Source of the DNA: Desulfovibrio sp. DV
Lineage (GTDB): Bacteria > Desulfobacterota > Desulfovibrionia > Desulfovibrionales > Desulfovibrionaceae
Direction of reading: 5' to 3'
DNA length: 35,770 bases
Assembly (NCBI RefSeq): GCF_001936595.1
Contig: NZ_MLBG01000036.1
Span: 1-35,770 of the forward strand
Below the pieces are notes generated by a model that saw only the letters and a program-made list of their open reading frames with translations, did no database searches and was not told where the DNA came from. Every line of letters begins with the position of its first letter. Within the stretch, counting starts at the first letter, position 1. A program made the position numbers and the translations under genes. Positions 15,181 to 25,005 of this stretch are shown here, one piece after another.

Positions 15181-18100
15181 CTTGTTTGTCGCTGCCCAGT
15201 TTTGGGCCAATCACCCGATTGAGGACTTCCTCCAGGTCCGCCAGGTTGACTGGTTTGGAAATGTAATCATTTATCCCAGCCGCCAGAAAAGTCTCTTTGT
15301 CTCCGATCATCGCATACGCTGTTATGGCAATAATTGGGATTTGAGATTTTTCGCCAAGCGATGTTGCGCCTCTGATCGCCCTGGTTGTCTCGACACCATC
15401 CATAACCGGCATTTGGATGTCCATGAGGACCAGATCGAACTCCTGCTCCGACAGAAGCTGGAGGACTCCCCGTCCATCTATGGCAGTTATTACAACGTAG
15501 CCTAGTTTTTCGAGAAACCGTTTACCGGCCAACGAATTTACAGGGTCATCTTCCGCGTACAGTATGCGAACGGCCTCGACTTTTTTTGGCATGAGACTGT
15601 GCATTTCGCGTCCAATCAATCTCAAGGCTCTCTCTGGAACTTTAAATGGCAAGGAAACATAAAAGGTCGTGCCGATTCCAACCGTGCTGTCAACTGTGAC
15701 ATTGCCATCCAACAACTCGACAAGTCTTCGAACAATAGAGAGACCAAGCCCTGCCCCTTGATAACGTCTCGTGTATAAGTTCTCAACCTGTGTAAAAGGT
15801 TCGAAGACACTTTTGAATTGCTCATTTGATATGCCAATACCGGTATCGCTCACTGCGATCAATATTCGGACCACTGGCCAAACAGAATTTGGCAATAACG
15901 TTATTCCGACTTGAACAGTGCCCTTATTCGTGAATTTAATGGCATTTCCGACAAGATTGAATAATATTTGACGCAAACGCACTTCGTCTCCAACCAATGG
16001 AGACGGGATATCCTTCCCCTGATTGAATTCCAAAAGGAGCCCTTTTCCCTTGGCTTCCGACGCAAACAGATCATTTATCGACTCACTTATCGCGTTCATA
16101 TCGAATTCTGATTCGACTATTTGCAGTTTTCCCGCTTCAATCCTGGAGACATCAAGTATATCACTAAGCAGACGCGTCAACCGCTTCGATGACTTGACCG
16201 CAGCTTGTATATATTCCTTTTGCTCTTCAGATTGTGATGTGATCTCCAGTAACTGAAGCATGCCCATTATGCCATTGAGTGGCGTGCGAATTTCATGGCT
16301 CATATTTGCAAGAAATTCAGACTTAGATCTATTTGCACTCTCAGCTCCTTCTTTGGCCATGAGGAGCTGCGCTTCAACGGCGCGTCGCTGGACGATCTCC
16401 TGCTGGAGACATGTATTCAGCTCTTGCTGTTCCATGGCCAACGACTGAAGTTCGTCACGAGCCAAGCGCATAGCTTCGAGCGATGCCTCCCGCTGGGCAA
16501 CCTCCTGGCGCAGATCAGCCATGCGCAAAGTGGATCCGATCTTGGCAAGAAGCTCTTTCCCGGAAAAGGGTTTGACGAGATAGTCATCGGCACCGGTAGC
16601 CAGACCTTCGATGCGAGCCTCTTCGCCGGCCCGGGCAGACAGGAGGATCATGGGAACTGCCCGGAGCCGTGTGTCGTCGCGTAACGCTTTAAGCAGCCCG
16701 AAGCCGTCCAAGCGCGGCATCATCACGTCCGAAAGAACAAGGTCAGGCGGCTCCCGACGCGCGGCAGCAAGTGCCTCTTCGCCATTTGCGACTGTTTCCA
16801 CTGCATAGTCGTCACTAAGCATCCGTTTCACGTATGCACGCATGTCGGCATTATCGTCGGCCCAAATGATGCGTGGCCGGAGACTTTTTGCATTCCCTTG
16901 CGTTGGATTCGACACAGACTCTTTAAAGATCGTTGGTCCGAAAGGGGAAAGATCATCCTTGTCTGGTGCAACAGTCGCTCCCATGGTTAGCCACTGCCAG
17001 GACTCTTCAACACCAAGTTCTGCGGCGACAGCAGGAGTGGCCGGCGCCCCCGCCTTTATCTGATCAGCAGGCAAATGGTTTGTGCCGCAAGGAAGGCTCA
17101 CGCGAAACACACTTCCTTTGCCCCGCTCGCTCGCAACCCAGATTTTCCCGCCATTGAGCCCAACAAGTTCACGGGTGAGCGCAAGGCCTATGCCAGAGCC
17201 CTCGTACGTCCGCCCTTCGACCCCTTTGACGCGGTAGAATCGTTCAAAAACATGTGGTAAGTCTCCGGCAGGAATCCCGACCCCCGTGTCATGCACCGCC
17301 AGTTCCACGGTCTCGTTGGACTGCTTGAGAGTAACTGTTATCCCCCCGTGAAGAGTGAACTTAAAAGCATTGGAAAGCAGATTGAGAACGATTTTTTCCC
17401 ACATGTCACGATCAACGTAGACCGGTTCAGGGAGTGGCGGACAGTCAATGTGCAATTCCAATCCCGCATGTTCACAGGCGGAGTGGAAGTTACTCACGAG
17501 GTATGTCGTCAAATTGGCCAAGTCGGTTGGTTCGGAAACGGCTTGCGCGCGTCCGGCTTCGATGCGTGCGAAAGTAAGGAGCGAATTGACCAACTTAAGC
17601 AGGCGTAAGCTGTTTCGGTGGGCGATCTCGAGCCGGGCTCGCTGGGTCGGGGCGAGCCCTGTTTCTGAGAGTGCATCCGCCAAAGGACCAAGGAGCAAGG
17701 TCAGCGGTGTGCGGAATTCGTGACTTATGTTGTCAAAAAAAACGGTCTTCGCACGGTCCAGGGATTTCAATTGCTCGTTTAAACGCGCAAGTTCGGCCTC
17801 GCGTTGCTCAAGATCCTCCATCATCGCTTTCAGTCGACGATTGGCAATCTTGACTTCACTCGCCCTCCTTGCCACTTCGGCTTCCATTCTATCCGCTCGA
17901 TCTTTAATATGCGTATTTTCTGTCGCGGAATTTTCTCGGGCGAGCATGAACTCAGTGATGTCTTCGACATGATGAATGATATATGCAACGTCACCATCTT
18001 CGTCGAATACAGGAGTGTTCACCGGACTCCAGTACTTCACTTCGAAAGCACCTTGTGCACCAGCGATTGGAATATCGTATTTTTGAATACCCATTATATC

Positions 18101-18370
18101 TTGTACTTTATCATGTATAACACGATCCAGTGAAATCCTGAGATCGTTGACGCTGCTGCTGGAATTTTCATTGGGGTTGTCAGGGAAAACTTCAAAAAGA
18201 CCACAGCCGAGGATGTCGGGACGGCGGGTGGCGGTGGCTGCCAAATATCGATCATTCACAGCGACAATGGTAAAGACGGCATCCGGGAGCAATACAAGAT
18301 ACGGATGGGGGCTTCCTTCAAAGAGACGTCTGAAGTCTGGACTCTTATATTTTTTGTCGCTGGGTATCAT
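15149..18370 (-). CDS. Hybrid sensor kinase with two kinase and two receiver modules
   Basis: A 1073-residue cytoplasmic protein; no transmembrane segment is seen. Domains in order: a PAS domain (about 10-140), a coiled coil (150-205), HisKA with H217 (ISHEFRTP), HATPase (about 325-435), a receiver with D548 ([12 protein letters not shown]), a second coiled coil, HisKA with H692 ([10 protein letters not shown]), a second HATPase (about 795-905) and a C-terminal receiver with D984 ([12 protein letters not shown]). Two complete kinase-receiver modules in one chain suggest an internal relay or integration of two inputs. There is no HPt or output domain, so it should signal through a separate HPt protein. 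The last codons lie inside repeat copy D, so the extreme C-terminus (IPPFPVSP) appears to be repeat-derived. Codon usage is less GC-rich than the operon to its left, consistent with acquisition. Confidence 0.92.
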   Translation of the reverse strand: MIPSDKKYKSPDFRRLFEGSPHPYLVLLPDAVFTIVAVNDRYLAATATRRPDILGCGLFEVFPDNPNENSSSSVNDLRISLDRVIHDKVQDIMGIQKYDIPIAGAQGAFEVKYWSPVNTPVFDEDGDVAYIIHHVEDITEFMLARENSATENTHIKDRADRMEAEVARRASEVKIANRRLKAMMEDLEQREAELARLNEQLKSLDRAKTVFFDNISHEFRTPLTLLLGPLADALSETGLAPTQRARLEIAHRNSLRLLKLVNSLLTFARIEAGRAQAVSEPTDLANLTTYLVSNFHSACEHAGLELHIDCPPLPEPVYVDRDMWEKIVLNLLSNAFKFTLHGGITVTLKQSNETVELAVHDTGVGIPAGDLPHVFERFYRVKGVEGRTYEGSGIGLALTRELVGLNGGKIWVASERGKGSVFRVSLPCGTNHLPADQIKAGAPATPAVAAELGVEESWQWLTMGATVAPDKDDLSPFGPTIFKESVSNPTQGNAKSLRPRIIWADDNADMRAYVKRMLSDDYAVETVANGEEALAAARREPPDLVLSDVMMPRLDGFGLLKALRDDTRLRAVPMILLSARAGEEARIEGLATGADDYLVKPFSGKELLAKIGSTLRMADLRQEVAQREASLEAMRLARDELQSLAMEQQELNTCLQQEIVQRRAVEAQLLMAKEGAESANRSKSEFLANMSHEIRTPLNGIMGMLQLLEITSQSEEQKEYIQAAVKSSKRLTRLLSDILDVSRIEAGKLQIVESEFDMNAISESINDLFASEAKGKGLLLEFNQGKDIPSPLVGDEVRLRQILFNLVGNAIKFTNKGTVQVGITLLPNSVWPVVRILIAVSDTGIGISNEQFKSVFEPFTQVENLYTRRYQGAGLGLSIVRRLVELLDGNVTVDSTVGIGTTFYVSLPFKVPERALRLIGREMHSLMPKKVEAVRILYAEDDPVNSLAGKRFLEKLGYVVITAIDGRGVLQLLSEQEFDLVLMDIQMPVMDGVETTRAIRGATSLGEKSQIPIIAITAYAMIGDKETFLAAGINDYISKPVNLADLEEVLNRVIGPKLGSDKQEAIPPFPVSP

Positions 18371-18668
18371 GGCTTATCTTCTTAGTATTAGGGTTTGCTC
18401 TGCGGTTGCGACTTCCACTCGATTTTTGAGCGGGATAGTCCACATTTCTTGGTCGAGTGTACAGAAATCTTACCCCAAAGCTCACGCGTATCACGGTTTT
18501 CATCCTCTACCCGCTTAAAACAATTTTGTCACAAACTCAGAAGAAAATGCAAGGAAAAGTCGTATACTACCTGCACTATGGTCGCAGCCGACTCCCGATG
18601 ATCTTCTAACACTGTAAATATCCCCAGCGAACCCCCAAATGACTCCTCTTTATCTCTCCCCTCCCAAA
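18371..18668. other. Kinase upstream region, no gene seen
   Basis: This is the leader and promoter region of the minus-strand hybrid kinase. It is of mixed base composition and I see no convincing ORF, RNA gene or strong promoter match in it. Confidence 0.5.
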
Positions 18669-18880
18669 CACGCAGACGTCTGCGCCTGGTGTAACCCGGC
18701 TCACCGCCGCATTCTCTCGGTTCATTTCTTCCCGGCAGCCCAAAATCCAACCGCATTCAACATTTCAAGTTCCCTAGCAATTCAACGTAACATACTGAAA
18801 TTACGCGAAACATGTCGCATACCGGCTTTCAAAATCATTTAAAACATCAAACATGCTAAAATGGCATGATAATTTCTGAG
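18669..18880 (+). repeat. Repeat copy A (left half)
   Basis: The copy begins with the perfect palindrome CGCAGACGTCTGCG (18,671-18,684). It continues with GTAACCCGGCTCACCGCCGC, CTCGGTTCATTTC, CAACGTAACATACTGAAA and TTTCAAAATCATTTAAAAC. These blocks recur in the same order in copies B and C. It lies between two divergent kinase genes. The right half, including the terminator and tRNA end seen in B and C, is absent. Confidence 0.8.
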
Positions 18881-19112
18881 CGACAAGCACAAAGCCCTTC
18901 CCGAGCTTTCGGCCTCCTGTGTGGGGCCAGGCGATTTCGCTGCATAACCGGTGACGATTGACCGACCGCAGGGTTTAGGGGAAAATGCCGCATTGGCCTG
19001 ACGCACTCTTGCAAGTGTGACGATACGGGGCCGGGTTTTGACCGTCAGTCCGGCTCTTTCCAATCCGGAACGAGGCTATACGCCACTGAATCAGTATCAA
19101 GGCACACAGGGG

Positions 19113-21878
19113 ATGAAACGCATTTCAATCCGCAAATTTACGTTGCTGGGCATCTGCCTGGGAACGATCCTTTTGCTTTCCTTTTACACCCTCTTAAACA
19201 GTTATCTGCTCAATAGAACCTTCTCGGAGTTTGAAAACAACGCGTTGGCCAACGACGTGATCCGTATGAGCAATGCTCTCGATGAAGAAGTCCACAAACT
19301 CGATGAGATCGTCGTGGACTGGGCCATCTGGGACGACAGCGCCTTGTTCATGCAGGGAAAGATGAAAAATTTCGTTAAATCAAACCTTAACGATAGAACC
19401 CTCGATTCGCTCCGCCTGTCCTTCATCATGTTCATCGACAACAGGGGCAAGATCGTCTGGGCGCGCAACGCAACCGATCATGAGACCTACACCCCGGATA
19501 TGCCGCAGGAAATCAAGGACCTCGTCTTCAATAAGACCTCCATCCTGACCGACTCCACCAAGGATAATCGGATTCATGGCATCGCCAACCTGCCGCACCA
19601 GCTGATGATCGTTGCCAGTTGTCCCATCCTGGACAGCGAGGCCAAAGGTCCCAAGCAGGGTACCCTGCTCATGGGGAGACAGCTCACGGACGCCATGCTG
19701 ACGAAGGTTTCCGAGAAGGTACGCCTCAAATTCAATCTGCAAGGAGAAGACAAACCCCTTCCCGACGACATGCATTCCTGGGCCAGGACCATCTCTACTG
19801 CTATCGACGGAAACACTATCGATTTCTACGACAAAGATGAGGACAATTTGGCAGGTGTCATGCTGGTCGAGGACATTTCCGGCGACAAGTCGCTGCGCCT
19901 CACGGTCTTCGGAGACAAGGACATCGTGCACCGGGGCGCGGCAGTCACCATGCACTCTTCGATCCTTCTGGCTATCGGCGGGGCCATACTCATCGGTTCC
20001 ATTCTCTTTCTGGTCGAACGACGGATTTTAAGCAGGATCATCAGCATCAAGGAACAGATCAACAGGATCAACAGCGACCCCAAGGACAGCGGCGGTCCGA
20101 ACGGCATTGTCATCTCGGGTGATGACGAGATCAACACCCTGGCCAGCCACATCAACTCCTACATCGCCGAAATCAACAACTACAAGACCAACCTTGAACG
20201 GATCGTCTTGGAACGGACCAATGAACTGCGGCAAAAAGTCCATGAAAACGAACAGGTGCAAAAGGAGCTGAAAAACGCCAAGGAGGTGGCCGAGGAGGCA
20301 AACAAGACCAAAACGGAATTCCTGGCCAAGGTCACCCACGAAATCCGCACGCCCATGAATTCTATCAAGGGCATGAACGATTATTTGCTCAGCACCCCCC
20401 TCAACAGCGATCAGGTCGAGTGTCTTACCGTCATCAAGGAATCCTCCAGCCATCTCCTGACCATCGTCAACGATCTGCTCGACCTTTCCAAGATCGAGGC
20501 CGGACAGCTCACCTTCGAGCACATCGATTTCAACCTCAAACAACTGATCGATTCCACGGTCAAAATCCTGCTCCCCCAGGCCAACAAGAAAAAACTGATC
20601 TTTCAGGTGGAGTACGAGGGGAGGACGGACGTCGCCGTCAAAGGCGACCCCGCACGGATCCGTCAGGTTCTTTTCAACCTGGCCAACAACGCCTTGAAGT
20701 TCACGCAGTTCGGCGAGGTTCGGATCGTCGTCGCCACTGCGTGGGACGCGCCAAACGATGTCTACGACGTCACGATTTCCGTCAAGGACACCGGCATCGG
20801 CATCAATGAGGAAGCGCTTCAACGGATTTTCGAGCCCTTTGTCCAGTCCGACAATTCCACCACCCGTAAATTCGGCGGCACTGGTCTTGGCCTGTCCATC
20901 TGCAAGCAGTTGGCAACACTCATGGGAGGAAGGATTGCGATTTCGAGCCGGCCGGGCGTTGGTAGTGAATTCACCTTTGTCTTGTCGTTGCCACCAGGAA
21001 ATGCCGACCTTGTGGCCCAGCCTGGGGCAGCAAGATCTTTCCCTTACATGCCCCTGGACCGACTCACTATTCTGGTCGTTGACGATAATGAGATGAATCT
21101 GCGCGTGGCCCAAAAGGTCTTTTCGCTGCTCAACCAGGAACCGGTGCTGGCCAAGGGGGGCAAGGAGGCTCTGGAAATCCTCACGATCGCCATCTTCGAC
21201 ATCATCTTTCTCGACATTGAGATGCCGGATATCAACGGACTGGAAGTGACCAGGATCATCCGGACCGGAAAAGCAGCGCCCCTAAACCAGGACACCCATA
21301 TCGTTGCCATGACGGCCTATTCGCTGAACACGATCAAGGACCAGTGCCTGCAACAGGGGATGAACGATTTCATCACCAAGCCCCTGGATCAGGAAGTCCT
21401 CTTCAGGATACTGCAATCGTTCGGCCGGAATTCGGCTCCGGACTGTCCTGCACACGACGGGGAAGAGACAACCGACGGGATCACCAAGACGCTCGTCCAC
21501 CCCCATGATCGGGCGATTGTAAACGTGGAATCCGCCCTGCGGAAGCTCGGCGCGGATAAGGAATTGTATCTGGATATCTGCAAGGGCTTTTTGGAGACGT
21601 TCAACGCCGAGCGGTTTGGCATCCTCTACCTCAGCCACCTGCCCGACCTCATAAGCCTGCCGCTTTTCATCCATTCCCTCAAAGGAAATTCCCTGCAGAT
21701 CGGCGCGGAGCGCATTAGCTTGCTGGCTGAGAGGCTTGAAAAAAAGCTGGTCTGCGGCAGGGACGACATTCATGAGGACCTGCTTCATCTTAAGGACGAG
21801 ATTCTCCTGGTCGAAGACAGGCTGCGGATGTTTATGAGCGACAGCGAAAAGCAAGAGAGCCAAGCCATGCCCCTGTGA
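19113..21878 (+). CDS. CHASE4 hybrid histidine kinase with receiver and HPt domains
   Basis: The start is the ATG at 19,113, directly before the first transmembrane helix; upstream in-frame start codons only add a non-hydrophobic leader. The product is 921 residues. It has TM1 (about 9-31), an extracytoplasmic CHASE4 domain (about 45-265) with the hallmark DWAIWDDS, and TM2 (about 280-302). A HAMP-like linker and coiled coil follow. HisKA has H409 in VTHEIRTPMN. The HATPase domain has NNALKFT, DTGIGI and GTGLGLSI motifs. The receiver has D701 (IIFLDIEMPDING), and a C-terminal HPt domain has H854 in FIHSLKGNS. This is a complete His-Asp-His relay needing only a terminal receiver. The convergent CheY-like gene next door is the obvious candidate. 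The ligand is unknown. Confidence 0.93.
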   Translation: MKRISIRKFTLLGICLGTILLLSFYTLLNSYLLNRTFSEFENNALANDVIRMSNALDEEVHKLDEIVVDWAIWDDSALFMQGKMKNFVKSNLNDRTLDSLRLSFIMFIDNRGKIVWARNATDHETYTPDMPQEIKDLVFNKTSILTDSTKDNRIHGIANLPHQLMIVASCPILDSEAKGPKQGTLLMGRQLTDAMLTKVSEKVRLKFNLQGEDKPLPDDMHSWARTISTAIDGNTIDFYDKDEDNLAGVMLVEDISGDKSLRLTVFGDKDIVHRGAAVTMHSSILLAIGGAILIGSILFLVERRILSRIISIKEQINRINSDPKDSGGPNGIVISGDDEINTLASHINSYIAEINNYKTNLERIVLERTNELRQKVHENEQVQKELKNAKEVAEEANKTKTEFLAKVTHEIRTPMNSIKGMNDYLLSTPLNSDQVECLTVIKESSSHLLTIVNDLLDLSKIEAGQLTFEHIDFNLKQLIDSTVKILLPQANKKKLIFQVEYEGRTDVAVKGDPARIRQVLFNLANNALKFTQFGEVRIVVATAWDAPNDVYDVTISVKDTGIGINEEALQRIFEPFVQSDNSTTRKFGGTGLGLSICKQLATLMGGRIAISSRPGVGSEFTFVLSLPPGNADLVAQPGAARSFPYMPLDRLTILVVDDNEMNLRVAQKVFSLLNQEPVLAKGGKEALEILTIAIFDIIFLDIEMPDINGLEVTRIIRTGKAAPLNQDTHIVAMTAYSLNTIKDQCLQQGMNDFITKPLDQEVLFRILQSFGRNSAPDCPAHDGEETTDGITKTLVHPHDRAIVNVESALRKLGADKELYLDICKGFLETFNAERFGILYLSHLPDLISLPLFIHSLKGNSLQIGAERISLLAERLEKKLVCGRDDIHEDLLHLKDEILLVEDRLRMFMSDSEKQESQAMPL

Positions 21879-21978
21879 GCACGGTCTTTCCGCAGGCTTT
21901 GGCTGGTTGATCAAAACAGGTATGTCGGGGACCGAGGCCCCAAGAATCAATGCCCAGGCCGTTGGAACCTTGCCGCAC

Positions 21979-22431
21979 CTACCACTTCTTGGCGGCGGAT
22001 GGATCGAAGGAATGCTCCTGCGCAACGACTTTCCTGATCACGCAAGAAATATTCTCCACGGAAAAGGGCTTCACCACGTAGGCCGTGGCACCATGCTTGC
22101 CGGCTTCGAGGATGCTCGACGTATCGGCCTCGCTGCTGATGATGACCACCGGCAGGTCGCCCAGGCTCGCCGAGGCCCGCACCCTGTCCAGCAGCTTTAT
22201 TCCGGACAGCTTCGGCATTTTCAGGTCCGCGAACACCAGATCGGTCTTTTCCCCGCTTTCGAGCAATTCCCAGGCCTGTTCGCCATTGGCGGCGGTCAAG
22301 ACGTCCTTGATGCCTACCTTGTACAGGATTCGTTTGAGGACATGCAGCATAACGGCGGAGTCATCGGCAATCAGCACTCTGATGTCTTTCATCCGCTCTT
22401 GCGGGTCGTCAGCATGAAAAGCGGTCATCAT
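21979..22431 (-). CDS. CheY-like single-domain response regulator
   Basis: A 150-residue receiver with acidic pair D23/D24 (IADDSAV), phosphoacceptor D69 (VFADLKMPKLSG), S99/S100 at the conserved Ser/Thr position, and K121 in VKPF. The start at 22,431 is supported by GAGG nine bases upstream; an internal ATG (MKDIRVL, 22,392) is the alternative. It is convergent with the CHASE4 kinase gene, about 100 bp apart, and carries no output domain. It is the likely final receiver of that kinase's HPt domain, acting by protein contact. Repeat copy B begins about 140 bp upstream of it. Confidence 0.9.
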   Translation of the reverse strand: MMTAFHADDPQERMKDIRVLIADDSAVMLHVLKRILYKVGIKDVLTAANGEQAWELLESGEKTDLVFADLKMPKLSGIKLLDRVRASASLGDLPVVIISSEADTSSILEAGKHGATAYVVKPFSVENISCVIRKVVAQEHSFDPSAAKKW

Positions 22432-22569
22432 CCAGAAAATCCTCTACACCGGTCCAGATTGATCCTACGATTCAAGTCGGGGTGTGCCACCTAACCGGCT
22501 CTAGCGTCTGCGGGGACGCTTCTTTTGGTTTCATATACATCTAGAGGCTAGGTCCGTCAAAAGGCCACC

Positions 22570-22919
22570 ACACGCGCAGACATCTGCGCATTGTGTAACC
22601 CGGCTCATCGCCGCATTATCTCGGTTCATTTCGTCCCAGCCGTCCGAAATCCCACCGCGTTCAAAATTTCAAAACTCCCACATATTAGGCACAACATGCT
22701 GAAATCAAATACGATCCACACGAAATCGGCGTTCAAAATCGTTTAAAATATTTCAACACACTGAAATAGCACAAGAATATTCTGGCAGTGCCAAAACTCA
22801 TGGGAAAATAGGGAGGGAGATCGCGGATAAATCGGGTCCGCCAACTGTGCCAACAGGCAGGGGCATCTGATAAACGAAAAAGGGGCCAGGACTTTTACGT
22901 CCTAACCACTTGAAGTCAT
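22570..22919 (+). repeat. Repeat copy B (full length)
   Basis: It opens with the imperfect palindrome CGCAGACATCTGCG (22,574-22,587). It continues with GTAACCCGGCTCATCGCCGC, CTCGGTTCATTTC, CAACATGCTGAAAT, CGTTTAAAATATTTCAACAC, GTGCCAAAACTCATGGGAAA and CCAACAGGCAGGGGC, then a terminator hairpin. It matches copy C along its whole length, roughly three-quarters identical by eye, in the same orientation. No gene is visible in 22,432-23,118. Confidence 0.85.
22878..22911 (-). terminator. tRNA-type intrinsic terminator in repeat B
   Basis: The arms GGGGCCAGGAC and GTCCTAACCAC form a stem on the minus strand, followed by the T-run complementary to the A-run at 22,877-22,881. It is the same hairpin as the one at the end of repeat C, with one arm base altered. 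Confidence 0.5.
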
Positions 22920-22932
22920 TGGAGCTAGCATG
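22920..22932 (-). other. Second, decayed tRNA acceptor end after repeat B
   Basis: TGGAGCTAGCATG matches TGGAGCCAGCATG, the CCA end and acceptor strand of the tRNA-Thr fragment at 25,356, at 12 of 13 positions. It has the same spacing from its terminator. The similarity stops there, so only the last 13 nt of the tRNA persist. Confidence 0.5.
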
Positions 22933-23118
22933 CCGCCGTGTCATACCAATCAAAGTCCGTTGGCAGATACGCTCCCTAGCCCCCTCATAGGAGCTATTGG
23001 ATCACATGTGATGGCAGTTGCCCCCTGGAGTGGATACCGTGTCATCACCAAAACATATGAAAACCGTGACATGTGGCAGCCAATCCAAGGGGCAGCTAAC
23101 GGTCGCGCCACGATGCCC

Positions 23119-24141
23119 TCACGCCATCTCAATAACAATCTTGCCGAAAGCACCACGGTCGAGATGATCCAGTGCTGCAGATAGATCGGCGAGTTGATAG
23201 CGCGTGTCGATGACAGGCTTCATTCCTGTCCGGTCAACGGCGCGCACGAGGTCTTCCAGAGCACGGCGATGGCCAGTGCCAATGCCTTGTACAGTTACGT
23301 CCTTGAGCATCAATGGCATGGCCGAAGCCGACAGCTCGAAGCCCTCCAGAGCGCCAATCTGATAGATGCGCCCGCCGACAGCCGCCATCTTCACAGCCTC
23401 GCCGAGATGTGGTCCGCCAATCAGCTCGAGGACGTGATCGGCACCATGATCTCCGGTGATCCGGAGAACCGCCTCGACCACATCTTCCTGCTTGCGATCG
23501 ATGCCGTGGTCGGCACCCAAGGCTTTGGCGCGTGCCAGCTTGCCGACACTGCCGGATACAATCACCTCGGCCCCATGCATTTTGGCGATCTGGATGCCGA
23601 ACAGCGCGACACCGCCCGTACCCTCGACCAACACAGTTTCACCGGCATGTACCCGACCGCGCTCGACGAGCGCGAACCAAGCGGTAATCCCGGCGCAGGG
23701 TAATGTGCTGGCTTCCGCATGGCCCAGCGTTGTCGGCATCCGGACGAACCAGTCTTCCGGGAATGCCACGTAGTCCGCCAGCACACCTGGATAGTACCCC
23801 CCAAGGGTCCGATAGGATGGCGAGCGGGCATCACCGCGCCGGGTGCCGTCGATCCAGCCGGGCGTAAAGGTGGAGATGACGTCGTTACCAGTATTGAAAC
23901 GGGTAACGCCTTCGCCGACCGCTACAACCCTTCCCGCGAGATCGGAACCGGGTGTGAAGGGAAAAGCAATCGGCAGACCACGGCCACTCTCGATCACCAT
24001 TTTGTCGCGGTGATTGAGTGAGACAGCCGCCACATTCACTAATATCTCTCCCCACCTTGGCTTTGGAACAGGAACCTCCCTCAATTCTAGCCGGTCTCGA
24101 CCTATACCGTCCATCTCCCAACGTCTCATGGTTTCTGTCAT
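23119..24141 (-). CDS. MDR-superfamily NAD(P)-dependent oxidoreductase
   Basis: A 340-residue medium-chain dehydrogenase/reductase. The start ATG at 24,141 has AAGGAG five bases upstream. The N-terminal GroES-like domain includes EVPVPKPRWGEILV and SLNHRD, where zinc-type alcohol dehydrogenases have a catalytic Cys. The GHE zinc motif is replaced by PGSDLAG, so it is probably zinc-independent, like quinone reductases. The Rossmann domain has VEGTGGVALFGIQIAK. The substrate is not predictable. It is encoded just downstream of an Rrf2 regulator on the same strand, and a copy of the presumed Rrf2 operator lies between them, so it is a likely target. Its style resembles alphaproteobacterial homologues more than its neighbours, consistent with transfer. 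Confidence 0.88.
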   Translation of the reverse strand: MTETMRRWEMDGIGRDRLELREVPVPKPRWGEILVNVAAVSLNHRDKMVIESGRGLPIAFPFTPGSDLAGRVVAVGEGVTRFNTGNDVISTFTPGWIDGTRRGDARSPSYRTLGGYYPGVLADYVAFPEDWFVRMPTTLGHAEASTLPCAGITAWFALVERGRVHAGETVLVEGTGGVALFGIQIAKMHGAEVIVSGSVGKLARAKALGADHGIDRKQEDVVEAVLRITGDHGADHVLELIGGPHLGEAVKMAAVGGRIYQIGALEGFELSASAMPLMLKDVTVQGIGTGHRRALEDLVRAVDRTGMKPVIDTRYQLADLSAALDHLDRGAFGKIVIEMA

Positions 24142-24144
24142 CAC

Positions 24145-24449
24145 TTCTCCTTGTGTGCAATTGCTGTTGAAATATTTCCAAAAAGAAGAGGAAGTTGGAA
24201 AGCTTATTTAATACACACCCCTCTATCCTCAGAAGGTATAACTTTGATAAAGGATAATTCGAATGTACACTGAGTACCATTTTGCTGTTAATACTACCCA
24301 CAAACCAGTGGCAACGTTTGACGGGGCAAGGCCGATACGGCTGGTTCCACCAGTGATTATCACTACTTTCCATCCAGTATTTTGGATATGACATTTTCCC
24401 CTTTGCCAGTTACCAAATCAAGTTTATGCATCAATGGCGACTTGGCTTG
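24145..24449. other. Oxidoreductase upstream region, no gene
   Basis: About 300 bp of AT-rich leader between the oxidoreductase and the operator at 24,450. Short ORFs here have no recognisable content. The promoter of the oxidoreductase must lie here or beside the operator. Confidence 0.5.
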
Positions 24450-24471
24450 TTACTATTAAAGAAACAAATGA
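24450..24471. promoter_or_regulatory. Candidate Rrf2 operator upstream of the oxidoreductase
   Basis: TTACTATTAAAGAAACAAATGA matches the site at 24,912 at 18 of 22 positions. It lies just beyond the end of the Rrf2 gene, about 310 bp before the oxidoreductase start. Confidence 0.45.
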
Positions 24472-24490
24472 GGGTAAAAAACTATGCACC

Positions 24491-24907
24491 CTATTTTATG
24501 TCTTCGATGATATCTGCGAGAGTTATTTTGGCGAGCGTATCCTCGAAGGAGAGTTGTGATTTTTTTAAAATCCGTTCGATCATGTGCTTGAAGCCACAAC
24601 TGACCGGGCAGAAGCTCTGAGCTGAATACTTGTGTACCGCGAAAACTTTCGGGGCATCGACAGATTCATAGATATCGAGAAGTGTTATACCATCTGCGGG
24701 TCTCGCCAACAGGCAGGTACCTGATTTTCCCCTGCTGGTGCGAACCAAGCCCGCCTTGGAAAGCTTTGACAATATCCGTCTGACAAAACTTGGACAGGCG
24801 TTAACGCTCGATGCCAGTTCAGTCGAGGTAAGGTCAGACCTGCTACTATAGCCAAGCCCGGCCATGAGGTGAATCGCTATGGAGAATTGCGTATTGTTGG
24901 CCGACAT
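24491..24907 (-). CDS. Rrf2-family transcriptional regulator
   Basis: A 138-residue protein with the Rrf2 winged helix: IAIHLMAGL, then the recognition segment LASSVNACPSFVRRILSKLSKAGLVRTSRGKSG and the wing-to-linker region ending in GITLLDIYESVD. Cysteines are at 38, 65, 100 and 104. The last two form CPVSC, but the three-cysteine iron-sulfur cluster arrangement of NsrR/IscR is incomplete, so it is more like the YwnA/CymR-type subgroup. A 22-nt site with inverted arms lies five bases upstream of its start, and a related site follows its 3' end before the oxidoreductase. This suggests autoregulation plus control of that gene. Confidence 0.9.
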   Translation of the reverse strand: MSANNTQFSIAIHLMAGLGYSSRSDLTSTELASSVNACPSFVRRILSKLSKAGLVRTSRGKSGTCLLARPADGITLLDIYESVDAPKVFAVHKYSAQSFCPVSCGFKHMIERILKKSQLSFEDTLAKITLADIIEDIK

Positions 24908-24911
24908 TTTG

Positions 24912-24933
24912 TTACTTTAAAAGAAACAAGTAA
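24912..24933. promoter_or_regulatory. Candidate Rrf2 autoregulatory operator
   Basis: TTACTTTAAAAGAAACAAGTAA has perfect outer arms TTACTT / AAGTAA. It sits immediately upstream of the Rrf2 start codon and recurs imperfectly at 24,450-24,471. Confidence 0.5.
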
Positions 24934-25005
24934 GAAACGCAACAACTAATTTGCCACCTTCGGAACCTCTCTCTAATGAAGAGTTGCCTAATGACATGAC
25001 TTGTC

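Noticed and set aside
21920-21945. Terminator between the convergent CHASE4 kinase and CheY-like genes
   Set aside because: GGGG and CCCC arms exist around 21,925-21,942, but the stem is short and lacks a T-run on either strand.
22930-23184. Small plus-strand ORF after repeat B
   Set aside because: It overlaps the oxidoreductase 3' end in antisense, has no ribosome-binding site, and begins inside the tRNA remnant.
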